Positions 7,228 to 15,030 of a stretch of DNA of 24,152 nucleotides are shown here, piece by piece (position 1 is the first letter of the stretch; each line of letters opens with the position of its first letter). The notes under the pieces were generated by a model that was not told where the DNA came from, made no database searches, and saw nothing but the letters and a program-made list of their open reading frames with translations. Made by a program: the position numbers and the translations under genes. Source of the DNA: Streptomyces roseochromogenus subsp. oscitans DS 12.976 (lineage in GTDB: Bacteria > Actinomycetota > Actinomycetes > Streptomycetales > Streptomycetaceae); contig NZ_CM002285.1 in the NCBI RefSeq assembly GCF_000497445.1, positions 7,058,315 through 7,082,466 on the forward strand, given 5' to 3'.

Positions 7228-7350
7228 TTAGAGGGCCCGCGCGTTCGTGGCGCGGCAACACACCCGGTCGAAGTCGTGGTGCTGACGGGAAGGCCAGAAG
7301 GGCTCGAGGTCATGGCGACCCGTCGCGGTGATCTTCTGGAAGCTGGCCAT
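7228..7350 (-). CDS. Possible 40-residue leader peptide or small protein
   Basis: An ATG at 7350 opens a 40-codon frame ending in TAA, rich in G/C-ending codons (about 33 of 40). It starts MASFQKITATGRHDLEPFW and continues through PSRQHHDFDRVCCRATN. The RQHHDFDRVCC stretch recalls the R-R-H-x-D-L-x-R...C pattern of short actinobacterial leader peptides found ahead of sulfur-related genes; the resemblance is from memory and loose. There is no clear ribosome site next to the ATG; an AGGAGG lies about 35 nt upstream, too far to serve it. Between its stop and the winged-helix start there are 119 nt with a GGCC-TTC-GGCC hairpin and a GACGTACGTC palindrome. It could be a uORF controlling that regulator. 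Confidence 0.4.
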   Translation of the reverse strand: MASFQKITATGRHDLEPFWPSRQHHDFDRVCCRATNARAL

Positions 7351-7538
7351 GCGCCCATTGAAGCAGACACCGGCGCCGGGCAGGACCCTCCTCTCACTGC
7401 TTGGACGCTTCCTTGGCGTGAAGTTGACGTGGCAGGTCCGTCGCGCGGGCGCCCGTCAGGGCCTGATCAGCGGCTTCCCGCCCGCCGGGCGGTCCGGAAC
7501 GCTGTCTCGGCATCCGGACGGGTGACCGTACGACATGC

Positions 7539-7578
7539 GGAAGGGGGCGCCCACCATTCGCGGTGGACGCCCCCTTCC
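7539..7578 (-). terminator. glnII terminator
   Basis: A 17-bp arm at 7539-7555 (GGAAGGGGGCGCCCACC) pairs with 7562-7578 with one non-standard pair around a 6-nt loop. It starts 11 nt past the glnII stop codon. Confidence 0.85.
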
Positions 7579-7588
7579 GGGAGGCGGG

Positions 7589-8620
7589 TCAGACCTGGCC
7601 GGCCTTCTCCAGGGCGGAGCAGCAGGTGTCGACGAGCAGGCGGGTCACCACGTACGGGTCGACGTTGGCGTTCGGGCGGCGGTCCTCGATGTAGCCCTTG
7701 CCGTCCTTCTCGACCTGCCACGGGATGCGGACCGAGGCACCGCGGTCGGAGACACCGTAGGAGAACTTGTCCCACGGGGCGGTCTCGTGCAGGCCCGTCA
7801 GACGCTCATCGATGCCGGCGCCGTAGTTCTTGACGTGGTCGAGCGGCTTGGAGCCCTCGCCGAGCGACTCGCAGGCGGTGATGATCGCGTCGTAACCCTC
7901 GCGCATCGCCCTGGTGGAGAAGTTGGTGTGCGCGCCCGCGCCGTTCCAGTCGCCCTTGACCGGCTTCGGGTCGAGGGTCGCGGAGACGCCGAAGTCCTCG
8001 GCGGTGCGGTACAGCAGCCAGCGGGCCACCCACATCTGGTCGGAGACCTCCAGCGGGGCGAGCGGGCCGACCTGGAACTCCCACTGGCCCGGCATGACCT
8101 CGGCGTTGATGCCGGAGATGCCGAGGCCGGCCTTCAGGCAGTTGTCCAGGTGGGCCTCGACGACGTCACGGCCGAAGATCTCGTCGGCGCCGACGCCGCA
8201 GTAGTAGCCGCCCTGCGGCGCCGGGAAGCCGCCCTCCGGGAAGCCGAGCGGACGGGCGCCGTCGAAGAAGGTGTACTCCTGCTCGATGCCGAAGATCGGC
8301 TCCTGCGCGGCGAACCGCTCGGCGACCTCGGCCAGCGCGGCCCGGGTGTTGGAGGTGTGCGGGGTCATGTCCGTGTTGAGGACCTCGCACAGCACCAGGA
8401 TGTCGTCGCCGCCGCGGATCGGGTCGGGGCAGCTGAAGACCGGCTTGAGCACACGGTCGGAGGCATGGCCCTCGGCCTGGTTGGTGGAGGAGCCGTCGAA
8501 GCCCCAGATGGGCAGAGCGTCGAGACCGGCCGGGGCACCCGCGATGACCTTCGTCTTGGAACGGAGCTTGGCCGTCGGCGCGGTGCCGTCGATCCAGATG
8601 TACTCAGCCTTGAAGGTCAC
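7589..8620 (-). CDS. glnII: Glutamine synthetase type II
   Basis: The protein has 343 residues, the usual size for the eukaryote-like GSII. It makes glutamine from glutamate, ammonia and ATP in the cytosol. Visible family segments are the N-terminal FKAEYIWIDGT, WGFDGSSTNQAEG, the EQEYTFFDG metal-site motif, YYCGVGAD, INAEVMPGQWEFQVGP, WNGAGAHTNFST and IPWQVEKDGKGYIEDRRPNANVDPY. The start is GTG at 8620, with GGAAG about 9 nt upstream. GSII enzymes lack the adenylylation Tyr loop of GSI. A set of GlnR-like half-sites lies 116-153 nt upstream, and a strong terminator follows. The MarR gene on the same strand ends 168 nt upstream, so glnII probably has its own promoter. Confidence 0.98.
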   Translation of the reverse strand: MTFKAEYIWIDGTAPTAKLRSKTKVIAGAPAGLDALPIWGFDGSSTNQAEGHASDRVLKPVFSCPDPIRGGDDILVLCEVLNTDMTPHTSNTRAALAEVAERFAAQEPIFGIEQEYTFFDGARPLGFPEGGFPAPQGGYYCGVGADEIFGRDVVEAHLDNCLKAGLGISGINAEVMPGQWEFQVGPLAPLEVSDQMWVARWLLYRTAEDFGVSATLDPKPVKGDWNGAGAHTNFSTRAMREGYDAIITACESLGEGSKPLDHVKNYGAGIDERLTGLHETAPWDKFSYGVSDRGASVRIPWQVEKDGKGYIEDRRPNANVDPYVVTRLLVDTCCSALEKAGQV

Positions 8621-8735
8621 GGGGCCACTTCCTTCGGGGATGTGTCGGGCACGCGGCGGTGCGGGTGCTGCGAGTGCTGCGGCGCTACGGCACCGGGGCG
8701 CCGCGTCGATCTGCCCGGCAGCCTGTCAACAGGCC

Positions 8736-8773
8736 ATTTCCCGGCCGTTGCCCGTATGTGAACCCCGTGTTAC
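8736..8773 (-). promoter_or_regulatory. Candidate GlnR box upstream of glnII
   Basis: On the minus strand half-sites fall every 11 nt: GTAAC (8773-8769), TTCAC (8762-8758), GCAAC (8751-8747), GAAAT (8740-8736), each separated by exactly 6 nt. The known Streptomyces GlnR pattern is gTnAc-n6-GaAAc-n6-GtnAC-n6-GAAAc. The first site matches fully, the third and fourth at all but one base, and the second weakly. A further AGAAC lies one step upstream (8784-8780). Confidence 0.7.
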
Positions 8774-8787
8774 CTGGTGGTTCTGTG

Positions 8788-9264
8788 TCACGGCTCACCT
8801 TGTGAGGTGCCGGAAGGCGGGGTATGGGTGCCCTCCGCCGCGGCCTGCCGCACCCCGTCGAGGAAGTCCCGGACGGCGGCTCGCTGGTGGTCGTCGTAGC
8901 CGCGCAGCAGCTCCACCGACCGCTCGATCAGCGGCCCGAAGAACGACGTGCCGAGCTCGACGGCGCCGTCCGTCACCTCCACGACGACCTTCCGCCGGTC
9001 GCTCTCCCCGCGCACCCGCCGCACCTGACCCGCCCGCTCCAGCCGGTCCAGCAGCGCCGTGGTGCCTGCCGAGTTGAGCCCGAGCCCGGCCCCGAGCCGC
9101 CCGGCGCTCATCTCCTCACCCGCCCGCCGCGCGTCCATCAGCGCGATCAGGGCGCGTACGTCCGTCGGGTGCATGCCGTTCCGCTGCGCGAACCGGGCGC
9201 TGTGCAGGCCGAGTTCGACGGCGACGGCACGCAGCAGATGGACGATCTCCATTTCGGGCTGCAC
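8788..9264 (-). CDS. MarR-family transcriptional regulator
   Basis: The protein has 158 residues. It has the MarR plan: N-terminal dimerisation helix, a winged helix-turn-helix at about 52-105 (MSAGRLGAGLGLNSAGTTALLDRLERAGQVRR followed by the wing GESDRRKVVVEVTDG) and a C-terminal dimerisation helix. The start is GTG at 9264 with GGAGGT 6-7 nt upstream. It is divergent from the alpha/beta hydrolase across a 69-nt gap that holds a long palindrome, so it most likely represses both genes and is released by a small ligand, perhaps a hydrolase substrate. The ligand is unknown. It ends just before the glnII regulatory region; readthrough into glnII is possible, as no strong hairpin separates them. 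Confidence 0.92.
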   Translation of the reverse strand: MQPEMEIVHLLRAVAVELGLHSARFAQRNGMHPTDVRALIALMDARRAGEEMSAGRLGAGLGLNSAGTTALLDRLERAGQVRRVRGESDRRKVVVEVTDGAVELGTSFFGPLIERSVELLRGYDDHQRAAVRDFLDGVRQAAAEGTHTPPSGTSQGEP

Positions 9265-9279
9265 GCGGGACCTCCGAAG

Positions 9280-9322
9280 CTATTATCTCGCTCAGCGAAT
9301 ATCTTGTTGAGCGAGATAATAG
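9280..9322. promoter_or_regulatory. Palindromic operator between MarR and hydrolase genes
   Basis: CTATTATCTCGCTCA (9280-9294) is repeated in inverted orientation at 9308-9322, a perfect 15-bp arm pair around 13 nt. Inner sequence repeats the same pattern imperfectly (CGCT-C-AGCG at 9289-9297; TATCTTGTTGAGCGAGATA near the right arm), so two overlapping MarR dimer sites fit. Each arm carries a TATTAT that could be a -10 box for one of the two divergent promoters. The AT content is far above the local average. Confidence 0.8.
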
Positions 9323-9333
9323 GGGGCGATCCC

Positions 9334-10227
9334 ATGACCGGGTACGACGGCGAGGTCTTCCGGGTTGCGTACGACAAGGTCCTGGCGAAGTGGCCCGCCG
9401 GGCGGGAGGCGCTGACGGTCACCACTCCCTTCGGCGCCACCCGCGTCAACGCCTGCGGCCCCCGCGACGCGCCCCCGCTGCTCCTGCTGCCGGGCGGTGG
9501 CGGAGCCACCTCCGTCTCCTGGTACGCCCAGATCGCGGAACTGGCCCGGATCCGCCGGGTCTACGCGGTCGATGTGACCGGTGCCCCGGGGCTGAGCGGC
9601 CCGGCCGGCGACCGTCACCCCCGCACAGTCGCCGACCTGACGCGCTGGCTGGAGACGCTCATGGACGGTCTGGGCGCCGCATCGGCCGACGTGGGCGGCC
9701 ACTCGTACGGCGGCTGGATCGCCCTGCACTACGCCCTGCGCGCCCCGGACCGGATACGCCGCCTGTTCCTCCTGGACCCGACCCAGTGCTTCGCCGGGTT
9801 CAAGGCGGCGTATCTGCTCCGCGCCCTGCCGATGCTGCTGCGGCCCACGCCCCGCCGCGTCCGCGCCTTCCTGGAGTGGGAGACCGGGATGGGGGTCCCT
9901 CCCGCTCGAGCGCAGCCGAGAGTGGGGGACGAACTGGATCCCGACTGGCTCGCCCTCCAGGAGGCGGCCGCCGGTTTCCCGGCCGCGAAGCCGGTGACGG
10001 GCCCGCGCCCGGCGCCGGACGCGCTGCGGGCCCTGGACACACGGGTCCTGCTGCTCGTGGCGGCGAACAGCAGGACCCATGACCCCCGCGAAGTAGTGGC
10101 CAGGGCGACGGCGCTGCTGCCGCACGTCGAGACCGCCGTACTGCCGGACGTGTCCCATCACGCGCTGCCCCACGCGGCACCGGCGGCCCTGGCCGGCCGT
10201 CTCACCGGCTTTCTGTCGGGCCGCTGA
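9334..10227 (+). CDS. Alpha/beta hydrolase
   Basis: The protein has 297 residues from the ATG at 9334, with GGGGG as ribosome site at about 9322-9326. It has the alpha/beta fold order: oxyanion-hole segment LLLPGGGGATS (50-60), nucleophile elbow GGHSYGGW with Ser124, an acid candidate in the late LVAANSRTHDP stretch and a terminal His in VSHHALP near 280. Substrate is unknown; control by the divergent MarR regulator suggests a xenobiotic or aromatic ester. Residues 186-199 (GMGVPPARAQPRVG) are encoded by a 39-nt GC-rich repeat inserted in frame in the cap region between FLEWET and ELDPDW. Longer upstream starts run through the operator and are rejected. Confidence 0.92.
   Translation: MTGYDGEVFRVAYDKVLAKWPAGREALTVTTPFGATRVNACGPRDAPPLLLLPGGGGATSVSWYAQIAELARIRRVYAVDVTGAPGLSGPAGDRHPRTVADLTRWLETLMDGLGAASADVGGHSYGGWIALHYALRAPDRIRRLFLLDPTQCFAGFKAAYLLRALPMLLRPTPRRVRAFLEWETGMGVPPARAQPRVGDELDPDWLALQEAAAGFPAAKPVTGPRPAPDALRALDTRVLLLVAANSRTHDPREVVARATALLPHVETAVLPDVSHHALPHAAPAALAGRLTGFLSGR
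9891..9929 (+). repeat. Short GC-rich repeat, copy D, inside a coding region
   Basis: The 39-nt sequence starts GGGGGTCCCTCCCGCTCGAG and ends GCCGAGAGTGGGGGA. It lines up with copy C (6468-6431 minus) at roughly 30 of 38 positions. Its length is divisible by three and it contains no stop in the hydrolase frame. Confidence 0.7.
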
Positions 10228-10230
10228 GCC

Positions 10231-10908
10231 TCACCCCACCTTCTCGATCAGGGCGTGGCGGATGAGGAACTTTCCGGGTTCCCGGACCTGTTCGAAAGCC
10301 GCGTTGTTGAGGAGCGCACAGCTGCCGGAGACCGAGGTGACCTTCACCGTCGTGGACTTGTTGTTGTCCAGGTTGGTGACCTTCAGGGTCGTACCCGCCG
10401 GGAACTGGTTGCTTGACGCGGCCGGGGCGCCGGCCTCGCCGGAGAGGGTGACGGTCGAGCCCTTGCACACCTGCTGGCCGGAGGCTGCGGTGCCGGTGGC
10501 CGTGCCGCTTCCCGTGGCCGTGCCGGTTCCGGTGTTTCCCGCGGCTGAGCTCGCGGCAGCGCTCGGCGCCGTCTGGGAGCCCTGAGCCGACTCCCCAACG
10601 GTGCATCCGGCGGCCTTCTGCTGGACCTTGATCTGCGCGATGACCGCCTGCCGGTTGGCGATCCGGGCCGCCGACTGGGCGTCCGGGTTGGCCTGCTGTC
10701 CGGCGATGAACCGCTCGTTGTTGCCGAGCGCGGTGGCGAGTCCCTGGCAGACCGTCGAGTTCCCGGCGGAGAGGGTCTTCGCGTTGTGCGCCGGCTGGGC
10801 GGCGTTGGACGTCGTGGCCAGCGCGAAGGCCCCGCCGCCCGCCACCGCCGCGGCGCTGACGAGCAGCGCGATCTTCTTCTTCGTGCCGAGAGTTCTCCTG
10901 CGCGACAT
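10231..10908 (-). CDS. Secreted protein, possible double-psi barrel domain
   Basis: The protein has 225 residues and a CAGGAGG ribosome site. A basic start and hydrophobic stretch (about 12-32) ending TSNAAQPA form a signal peptide or anchor. Residues 54-102 are a helical-looking segment bounded by Cys54 and Cys102. Residues 105-145 are a low-complexity linker (GTGTATGSGTATGTA). Residues 146-225 hold FPAGTTLKVTNLDNNKSTTV and, after two more cysteines (148, 197), LLNNAAFEQV, which resembles the RlpA/expansin double-psi beta-barrel (PxGTxVxVTNLxNG...V...LS.AAF). The catalytic Asp of lytic RlpA is not visible. The overall plan is like the DUF1996 protein at 1305. It ends 4 nt from the hydrolase stop, on the opposite strand. 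Confidence 0.8.
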   Translation of the reverse strand: MSRRRTLGTKKKIALLVSAAAVAGGGAFALATTSNAAQPAHNAKTLSAGNSTVCQGLATALGNNERFIAGQQANPDAQSAARIANRQAVIAQIKVQQKAAGCTVGESAQGSQTAPSAAASSAAGNTGTGTATGSGTATGTAASGQQVCKGSTVTLSGEAGAPAASSNQFPAGTTLKVTNLDNNKSTTVKVTSVSGSCALLNNAAFEQVREPGKFLIRHALIEKVG

Positions 10909-11029
10909 GCGCGCCTCCTGAAGAGGTAGGGGAGGGTACGCCGCTATGTACGAGATACCGAACGGGGTTGCTCAGCGCTCGCAGGAGTCGATGAAGTGGC
11001 CTGCGTCACAAGGAGAGTTGAGTGAAGGC

Positions 11030-11398
11030 TCAGCCCTTGTTGTGCGTGAGGGCCTCGCGTACCGCTTCCTCGGAGCGGGCCACCAGCGCCGTCCCGTCGT
11101 CGGCGGTGATGATCGGCCGCTGGATGAGCTTGGGGTGCTCGGCGAGCGCGGCGATCCACCGGTCCCGGGAACCCTCTTCCCGCGGCCAGTCCTTGAGCCC
11201 CAGCTCCTTGGCCACGGCCTCCTGGGTGCGGGTGATGTCCCACGGTTCGAGGTTCAGCCGGTCGAGTACGGCCCTGATCTCGTCCTCGCTCGGCACGTCC
11301 TCCAGATAGCGGCGGACGGTGTACTCGGCCCCCTCGGCGTCGAGGAGGCTGATGGCGCTGCGGCACTTGGAGCAGGCCGGATTGATCCAGATTTCCAT
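11030..11398 (-). CDS. ArsC/Spx-family thioredoxin-fold protein
   Basis: The protein has 122 residues, the usual length for the ArsC/YffB/Spx family. MEIWINPACSKCRSAISLL gives the thioredoxin fold with Cys9 and Cys12 in a CxxC that Spx and some actinobacterial relatives have, rather than the single Cys of classical glutaredoxin-type ArsC. QRPII near residue 93 supplies the conserved Arg and cis-Pro. Possible roles are arsenate reduction, a disulfide reductase or an Spx-like regulator; there are no arsenic genes nearby, so arsenate reductase is not supported by context. The ATG at 11398 has no convincing ribosome site, so leaderless translation is possible. It is divergent from the acyl ligase. 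Confidence 0.88.
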   Translation of the reverse strand: MEIWINPACSKCRSAISLLDAEGAEYTVRRYLEDVPSEDEIRAVLDRLNLEPWDITRTQEAVAKELGLKDWPREEGSRDRWIAALAEHPKLIQRPIITADDGTALVARSEEAVREALTHNKG

Positions 11399-11503
11399 GC
11401 CGCACACGGTATGCGAGAACCGGCTCCCGCCGGTGGGGGAGCCTGGTGTCACGGTGCGCGGGTCTGTGTTGCACCGCGGTCGTGCCCGGCTTTCCATGGA
11501 ACT

Positions 11504-13066
11504 GTGGCGGCGACCTACGTGACCCGGCTCGTCGAGGCACTGCAGAGCCACGCCGGCCGCCCGGCGCTGAGTGGTGCGGGCCTCGGCGGTCGCGTGCTCG
11601 ACCACGGCGCACTGCTCGAAGAGGTCTACCGGATCGCCGGCGTGCTGGGCGACGCGGGGGTGTGCCGTGGCTCCGGTCTGGCGTGTGCGCTGGGTGAGAA
11701 CCGGGCTCAGGCGCTGCTCCTGCGGACCGCCGCCCATCTCCTCGGCGCACGGCTGACGCTGGTGGTGCGGGACGCGTCCACCTATGGAGTGGAACACATG
11801 CTCCGGGACTGCCGTCCCGACCTGGTGGTGCACGACATTCCGGTGCCCGACACGGGGGTGTCGCGGCTGACTCTGGCCGAGGTGCTCACACGGGCCGCGC
11901 CTCGCGAAGCGGTCGCGGTGCCGGTCGCGGCCCGCGAGGACGATGTGGCCCGGGTGGCGTACACGGGAGGCACCACCGGCCGCCCGAAAGGCGTCGCCAC
12001 CACCTTCCGTGCGCTGGCGGCGCGCCCCGGCGGCCAGGACACGCGCGGCACCGAGGGCCACCGCGGTCCGGGGACCTACATCTCGGTGACCTCCCTGGCC
12101 GCGCGGTCCGGCGGCCGCTGCCTCGAACAGTGGTGTTCCGGGGGCCGGGTGGAGGTGCTGTCCGCCTTCGACACGGGGCAGTTGGCGGCCGCCTGCCGCA
12201 GGCTGGGGCCGGCGTCGACCTATCTGATGCCGCCCATGATCTACCGGCTCCTCGAGGATCCCCGGACCGCCGACGGGATTCCGGGCCTCGAAGCGATCAC
12301 CTACGGCGCCGCGCCGGTCCTGCCGCAGCGGCTGCGGCAGGCGGTCACCGCCTGGGGCTGCCGCTGGCAGCAGGGCTATGGGGCGACCGAGACCTCGGTC
12401 ATCACCCGGCTGACCCCCGCCGATCACGCGGCGGCCCTCGCCGGCCGGCCCTGGCTGCTCGGCTCGGTGGGGCGCCCGGCGCCCGGCGTGGAGATCGAGG
12501 TACGGGAGCCCGGAGATGCCGGGCGGCCGTTGCCCGCCGGGCGGCTGGGCGAAGTGTGGGTGCGGTCGGCGGCCGGTATGTCGGGCTACTGGATGCGGCC
12601 CGACCTCACCGCGGAGGTGCTGCGGCACGGGTGGCTGCGCACCGGCGACCTCGGACACCTCGACGGCGAGGGCTATCTCTACCTCGACGACCGCGTCGAG
12701 GACATGGTGGTGGTCGACGGATACAACATCTACAGCCTGCCCGTCGAAGCGGCCCTCGCCCGGCACCCCGCCGTCGGTCAGGCCGCCGTGGTCGGCAGAC
12801 CCAGTGCCCTGACGGGCGAGGAGGTCTGTGCCTTCCTCGTGCCGGCACCCGGCCGTACGGCAAGCCGGTCCGCCGCCGTCGAGGCATGTGCGCTCGTGGC
12901 GGAGAAGTTCGCTCCGGCGCACCGTCCGACCACGCTCTGGTGGACGGAGTGCCTGCCTCTCACCGGGAACGGCACAGTGGACAAGGGCGCGTTGCGGGCC
13001 ATGGCCGCAGGGACGGACACAGGCCCCGGCCGACCACCCTTGCCGACACCCCCTGTTCGAATATGA
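11504..13066 (+). CDS. AMP-forming acyl ligase (ANL superfamily)
   Basis: The GTG at 11504 gives 520 residues; GTG at 11519 is an alternative, and both have weak ribosome sites. The frame is open much further upstream but that part overlaps the ArsC-like gene. Adenylate-forming motifs appear in order: AYTGGTTGRPKGV (about 152-164), QGYGATETS (290-298), the GDLGHLDGEGYLYLDDR hinge region (381-397), DGYNIY (405-410) and GNGTVDKGALR with the catalytic Lys494. The enzyme should activate a carboxylic acid as acyl-AMP and load it on CoA or a carrier protein. No carrier, reductase or synthase gene is adjacent, so substrate and pathway are unknown. No membrane segment is present. Confidence 0.9.
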   Translation: MAATYVTRLVEALQSHAGRPALSGAGLGGRVLDHGALLEEVYRIAGVLGDAGVCRGSGLACALGENRAQALLLRTAAHLLGARLTLVVRDASTYGVEHMLRDCRPDLVVHDIPVPDTGVSRLTLAEVLTRAAPREAVAVPVAAREDDVARVAYTGGTTGRPKGVATTFRALAARPGGQDTRGTEGHRGPGTYISVTSLAARSGGRCLEQWCSGGRVEVLSAFDTGQLAAACRRLGPASTYLMPPMIYRLLEDPRTADGIPGLEAITYGAAPVLPQRLRQAVTAWGCRWQQGYGATETSVITRLTPADHAAALAGRPWLLGSVGRPAPGVEIEVREPGDAGRPLPAGRLGEVWVRSAAGMSGYWMRPDLTAEVLRHGWLRTGDLGHLDGEGYLYLDDRVEDMVVVDGYNIYSLPVEAALARHPAVGQAAVVGRPSALTGEEVCAFLVPAPGRTASRSAAVEACALVAEKFAPAHRPTTLWWTECLPLTGNGTVDKGALRAMAAGTDTGPGRPPLPTPPVRI

Positions 13067-13248
13067 AGCCACCCCACAGGCATCACGCAAACCGGCCGTG
13101 ACAGACGGTCAATTACCCTGCCGACCTGGACATTTGCCGGATCCTGCGGACTCCCTCGATGTCAGTGCAGGGCAGTAAACTGGAGGCAGTGTTCGAGGGC
13201 ATCGCCGGGCCGTCCGGCCGGTGCCCTGACCACGACAGGAGGATGCCT

Positions 13249-13987
<739 letters not shown>

Positions 13988-14113
13988 TCACGGCGGTCTC
14001 GCCCGGGCGGAAAACGGGATGCGGTCCTCCTCCCGTCGTCCCTACGCTGAACAAACGGCACGAAGCCGACACACTCCACCCCAGCCACCCTCATTCCACG
14101 GAGGAGGTCCGTC

Positions 14114-14398
14114 ATGCGTGGCATCGTCGTGTCCGGGACCGTCGTCCTGGTGATCCTCGGAATCGGAAACCATCTGTGGTGGCTCGCCGCCGTCGCGCTG
14201 CTGTATCTGTACGCGACGCACGGTCGTGGCTCCCCCGGCACACCACCGGCCACCGGCACCGGCGTGGGCGCCCCGCCCCCGCCCGACAGCTACCGCGCCT
14301 ACCGCGAGCGCCGGGACCGGCAGGCCAAGTGGGAGCGCCGCTACCGCCGTGAGCGCCCCTTCGAGTCCCGTCGGCAGGAGCGCGAGAAGAGCAGGTGA
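14114..14398 (+). CDS. Small membrane protein of unknown function
   Basis: The protein has 94 residues. GGAGGAGG at about 14099-14106 precedes the ATG at 14114. Residues 4-35 are hydrophobic (VVSGTVVLVILGIGNHLWWL and on), likely one hairpin or one long membrane helix. The rest is a Gly/Pro linker followed by a very basic, charged tail (RERRDRQAKWERRYRRERPF). No family recognised. It is convergent with pspAB across a strong two-way terminator. A membrane-stress link to its neighbours is possible but only by location. Confidence 0.8.
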   Translation: MRGIVVSGTVVLVILGIGNHLWWLAAVALLYLYATHGRGSPGTPPATGTGVGAPPPPDSYRAYRERRDRQAKWERRYRRERPFESRRQEREKSR

Positions 14399-14403
14399 GC
14401 GAC

Positions 14404-14432
14404 GGCGTCCCCGGTCACAGACCGGGGGCGCC
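14404..14432. terminator. Bidirectional terminator overlapping the pspAB stop
   Basis: GGCGTCCCCGGTC (14404-14416), a 3-nt loop and GACCGGGGGCGCC (14420-14432) form a 13-bp stem with one G-T pair. It lies just past the 14114 gene's stop, and the pspAB stop (14415-14417) falls at the loop. Confidence 0.85.
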
Positions 14433-14999
14433 CCACACCGGGAACCAGCGGCTCAGGTCCTGCTCGATCCGCAGATCGTTCGCGAGCGCCGCCTTCACCT
14501 GGAGTTCGAGCGCGCTGTCCCGCCGCTCGCCGCTGCCGGGCAGCGGGGCGAAGGGATAGAACGCGGCGCGCTTGTAGAGATAGACCAGTGCCAGCTTGCG
14601 GCCGCCGTCGTCCGTGAACGCGGCCAGCGAGCACAGCAGTTGCGGTCCGAAGCCGTTGACCTCCATCGCGCTGTTCACCGCGTGCAGATCGTTGACCAGC
14701 TCCGGCAGCTGCTCCGGGCTGCGCGCGGAGACCAGCCAGGAGTAGCCGTAGTCGTCCCGCCGCAGCTCCACCGGTGGGCCGCTGCGGTCGGTGTCCGCGT
14801 CCAGCAGCGCCTGCACCTCCCGGTGGGTCTGCTCGAAGGCCGCCCCCTCCACCGTGGCGAAGCACACCGCCCCCGTCCCGGTCGGGGTGAAACCGGCCGC
14901 GGCCTGGAGGGTCACGGCCGCCGAGGGCAGCGCGAAGAGCTGGTCGAGATCGGGCGCGACCGGTTTCGTACGGCCCAGCAGGATGTCCAGCAGCCCCAA
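14415..14999 (-). CDS. pspAB: PspA-associated protein PspAB
   Basis: The protein has 194 residues and starts MGLLDILLGRTKPVAPDLDQ, the typical opening of the actinobacterial PspAB family that is encoded next to htpX. The start codon is TTG at 14999, with GGAAGG 12 nt upstream. It is soluble, with a mixed alpha/beta pattern (EGAAFEQTHREVQALL; YGYSWLVSARS; GGRKLALVYLYKRAAFYPF) and no membrane segment. It lies 31 nt after htpX on the same strand, so they form an operon. The family is linked to the PspA membrane-stress response; its molecular role is not established as far as I know. Confidence 0.85.
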   Translation of the reverse strand: MGLLDILLGRTKPVAPDLDQLFALPSAAVTLQAAAGFTPTGTGAVCFATVEGAAFEQTHREVQALLDADTDRSGPPVELRRDDYGYSWLVSARSPEQLPELVNDLHAVNSAMEVNGFGPQLLCSLAAFTDDGGRKLALVYLYKRAAFYPFAPLPGSGERRDSALELQVKAALANDLRIEQDLSRWFPVWGAPGL

Positions 15000-15030
15000 T
15001 GCTCAGCCCGCCTTCCGCAGTGCCATGTGT

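Larger units (their letters stand above)
7109..7588. other. 480-nt gap between glnII and the winged-helix gene
   Basis: This stretch contains the glnII terminator (7539-7578), the 40-codon ORF (7228-7350) and presumably the promoter of the winged-helix gene. No other coding segment with good codon use was seen on either strand. ORFs running across it from both sides are shadows. Confidence 0.6.

Noticed and set aside
7165..7833. 222-codon plus ORF through the glnII 3' region
   Set aside because: It runs antisense through the glnII terminator and coding region with no recognisable protein features.
5024..9929. A complete insertion sequence or defence island around the repeats
   Set aside because: No transposase, integrase, nuclease or toxin gene is present; the genes between are ordinary metabolic and regulatory genes.
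10946..11503. Upstream extension of the acyl ligase frame
   Set aside because: It overlaps the ArsC-like gene on the other strand, has no ligase homology and no ribosome site.
13101..13130. GTGAC and nearby bases as a GlnR box
   Set aside because: Only one half-site fits; no second site on the 11-nt grid.
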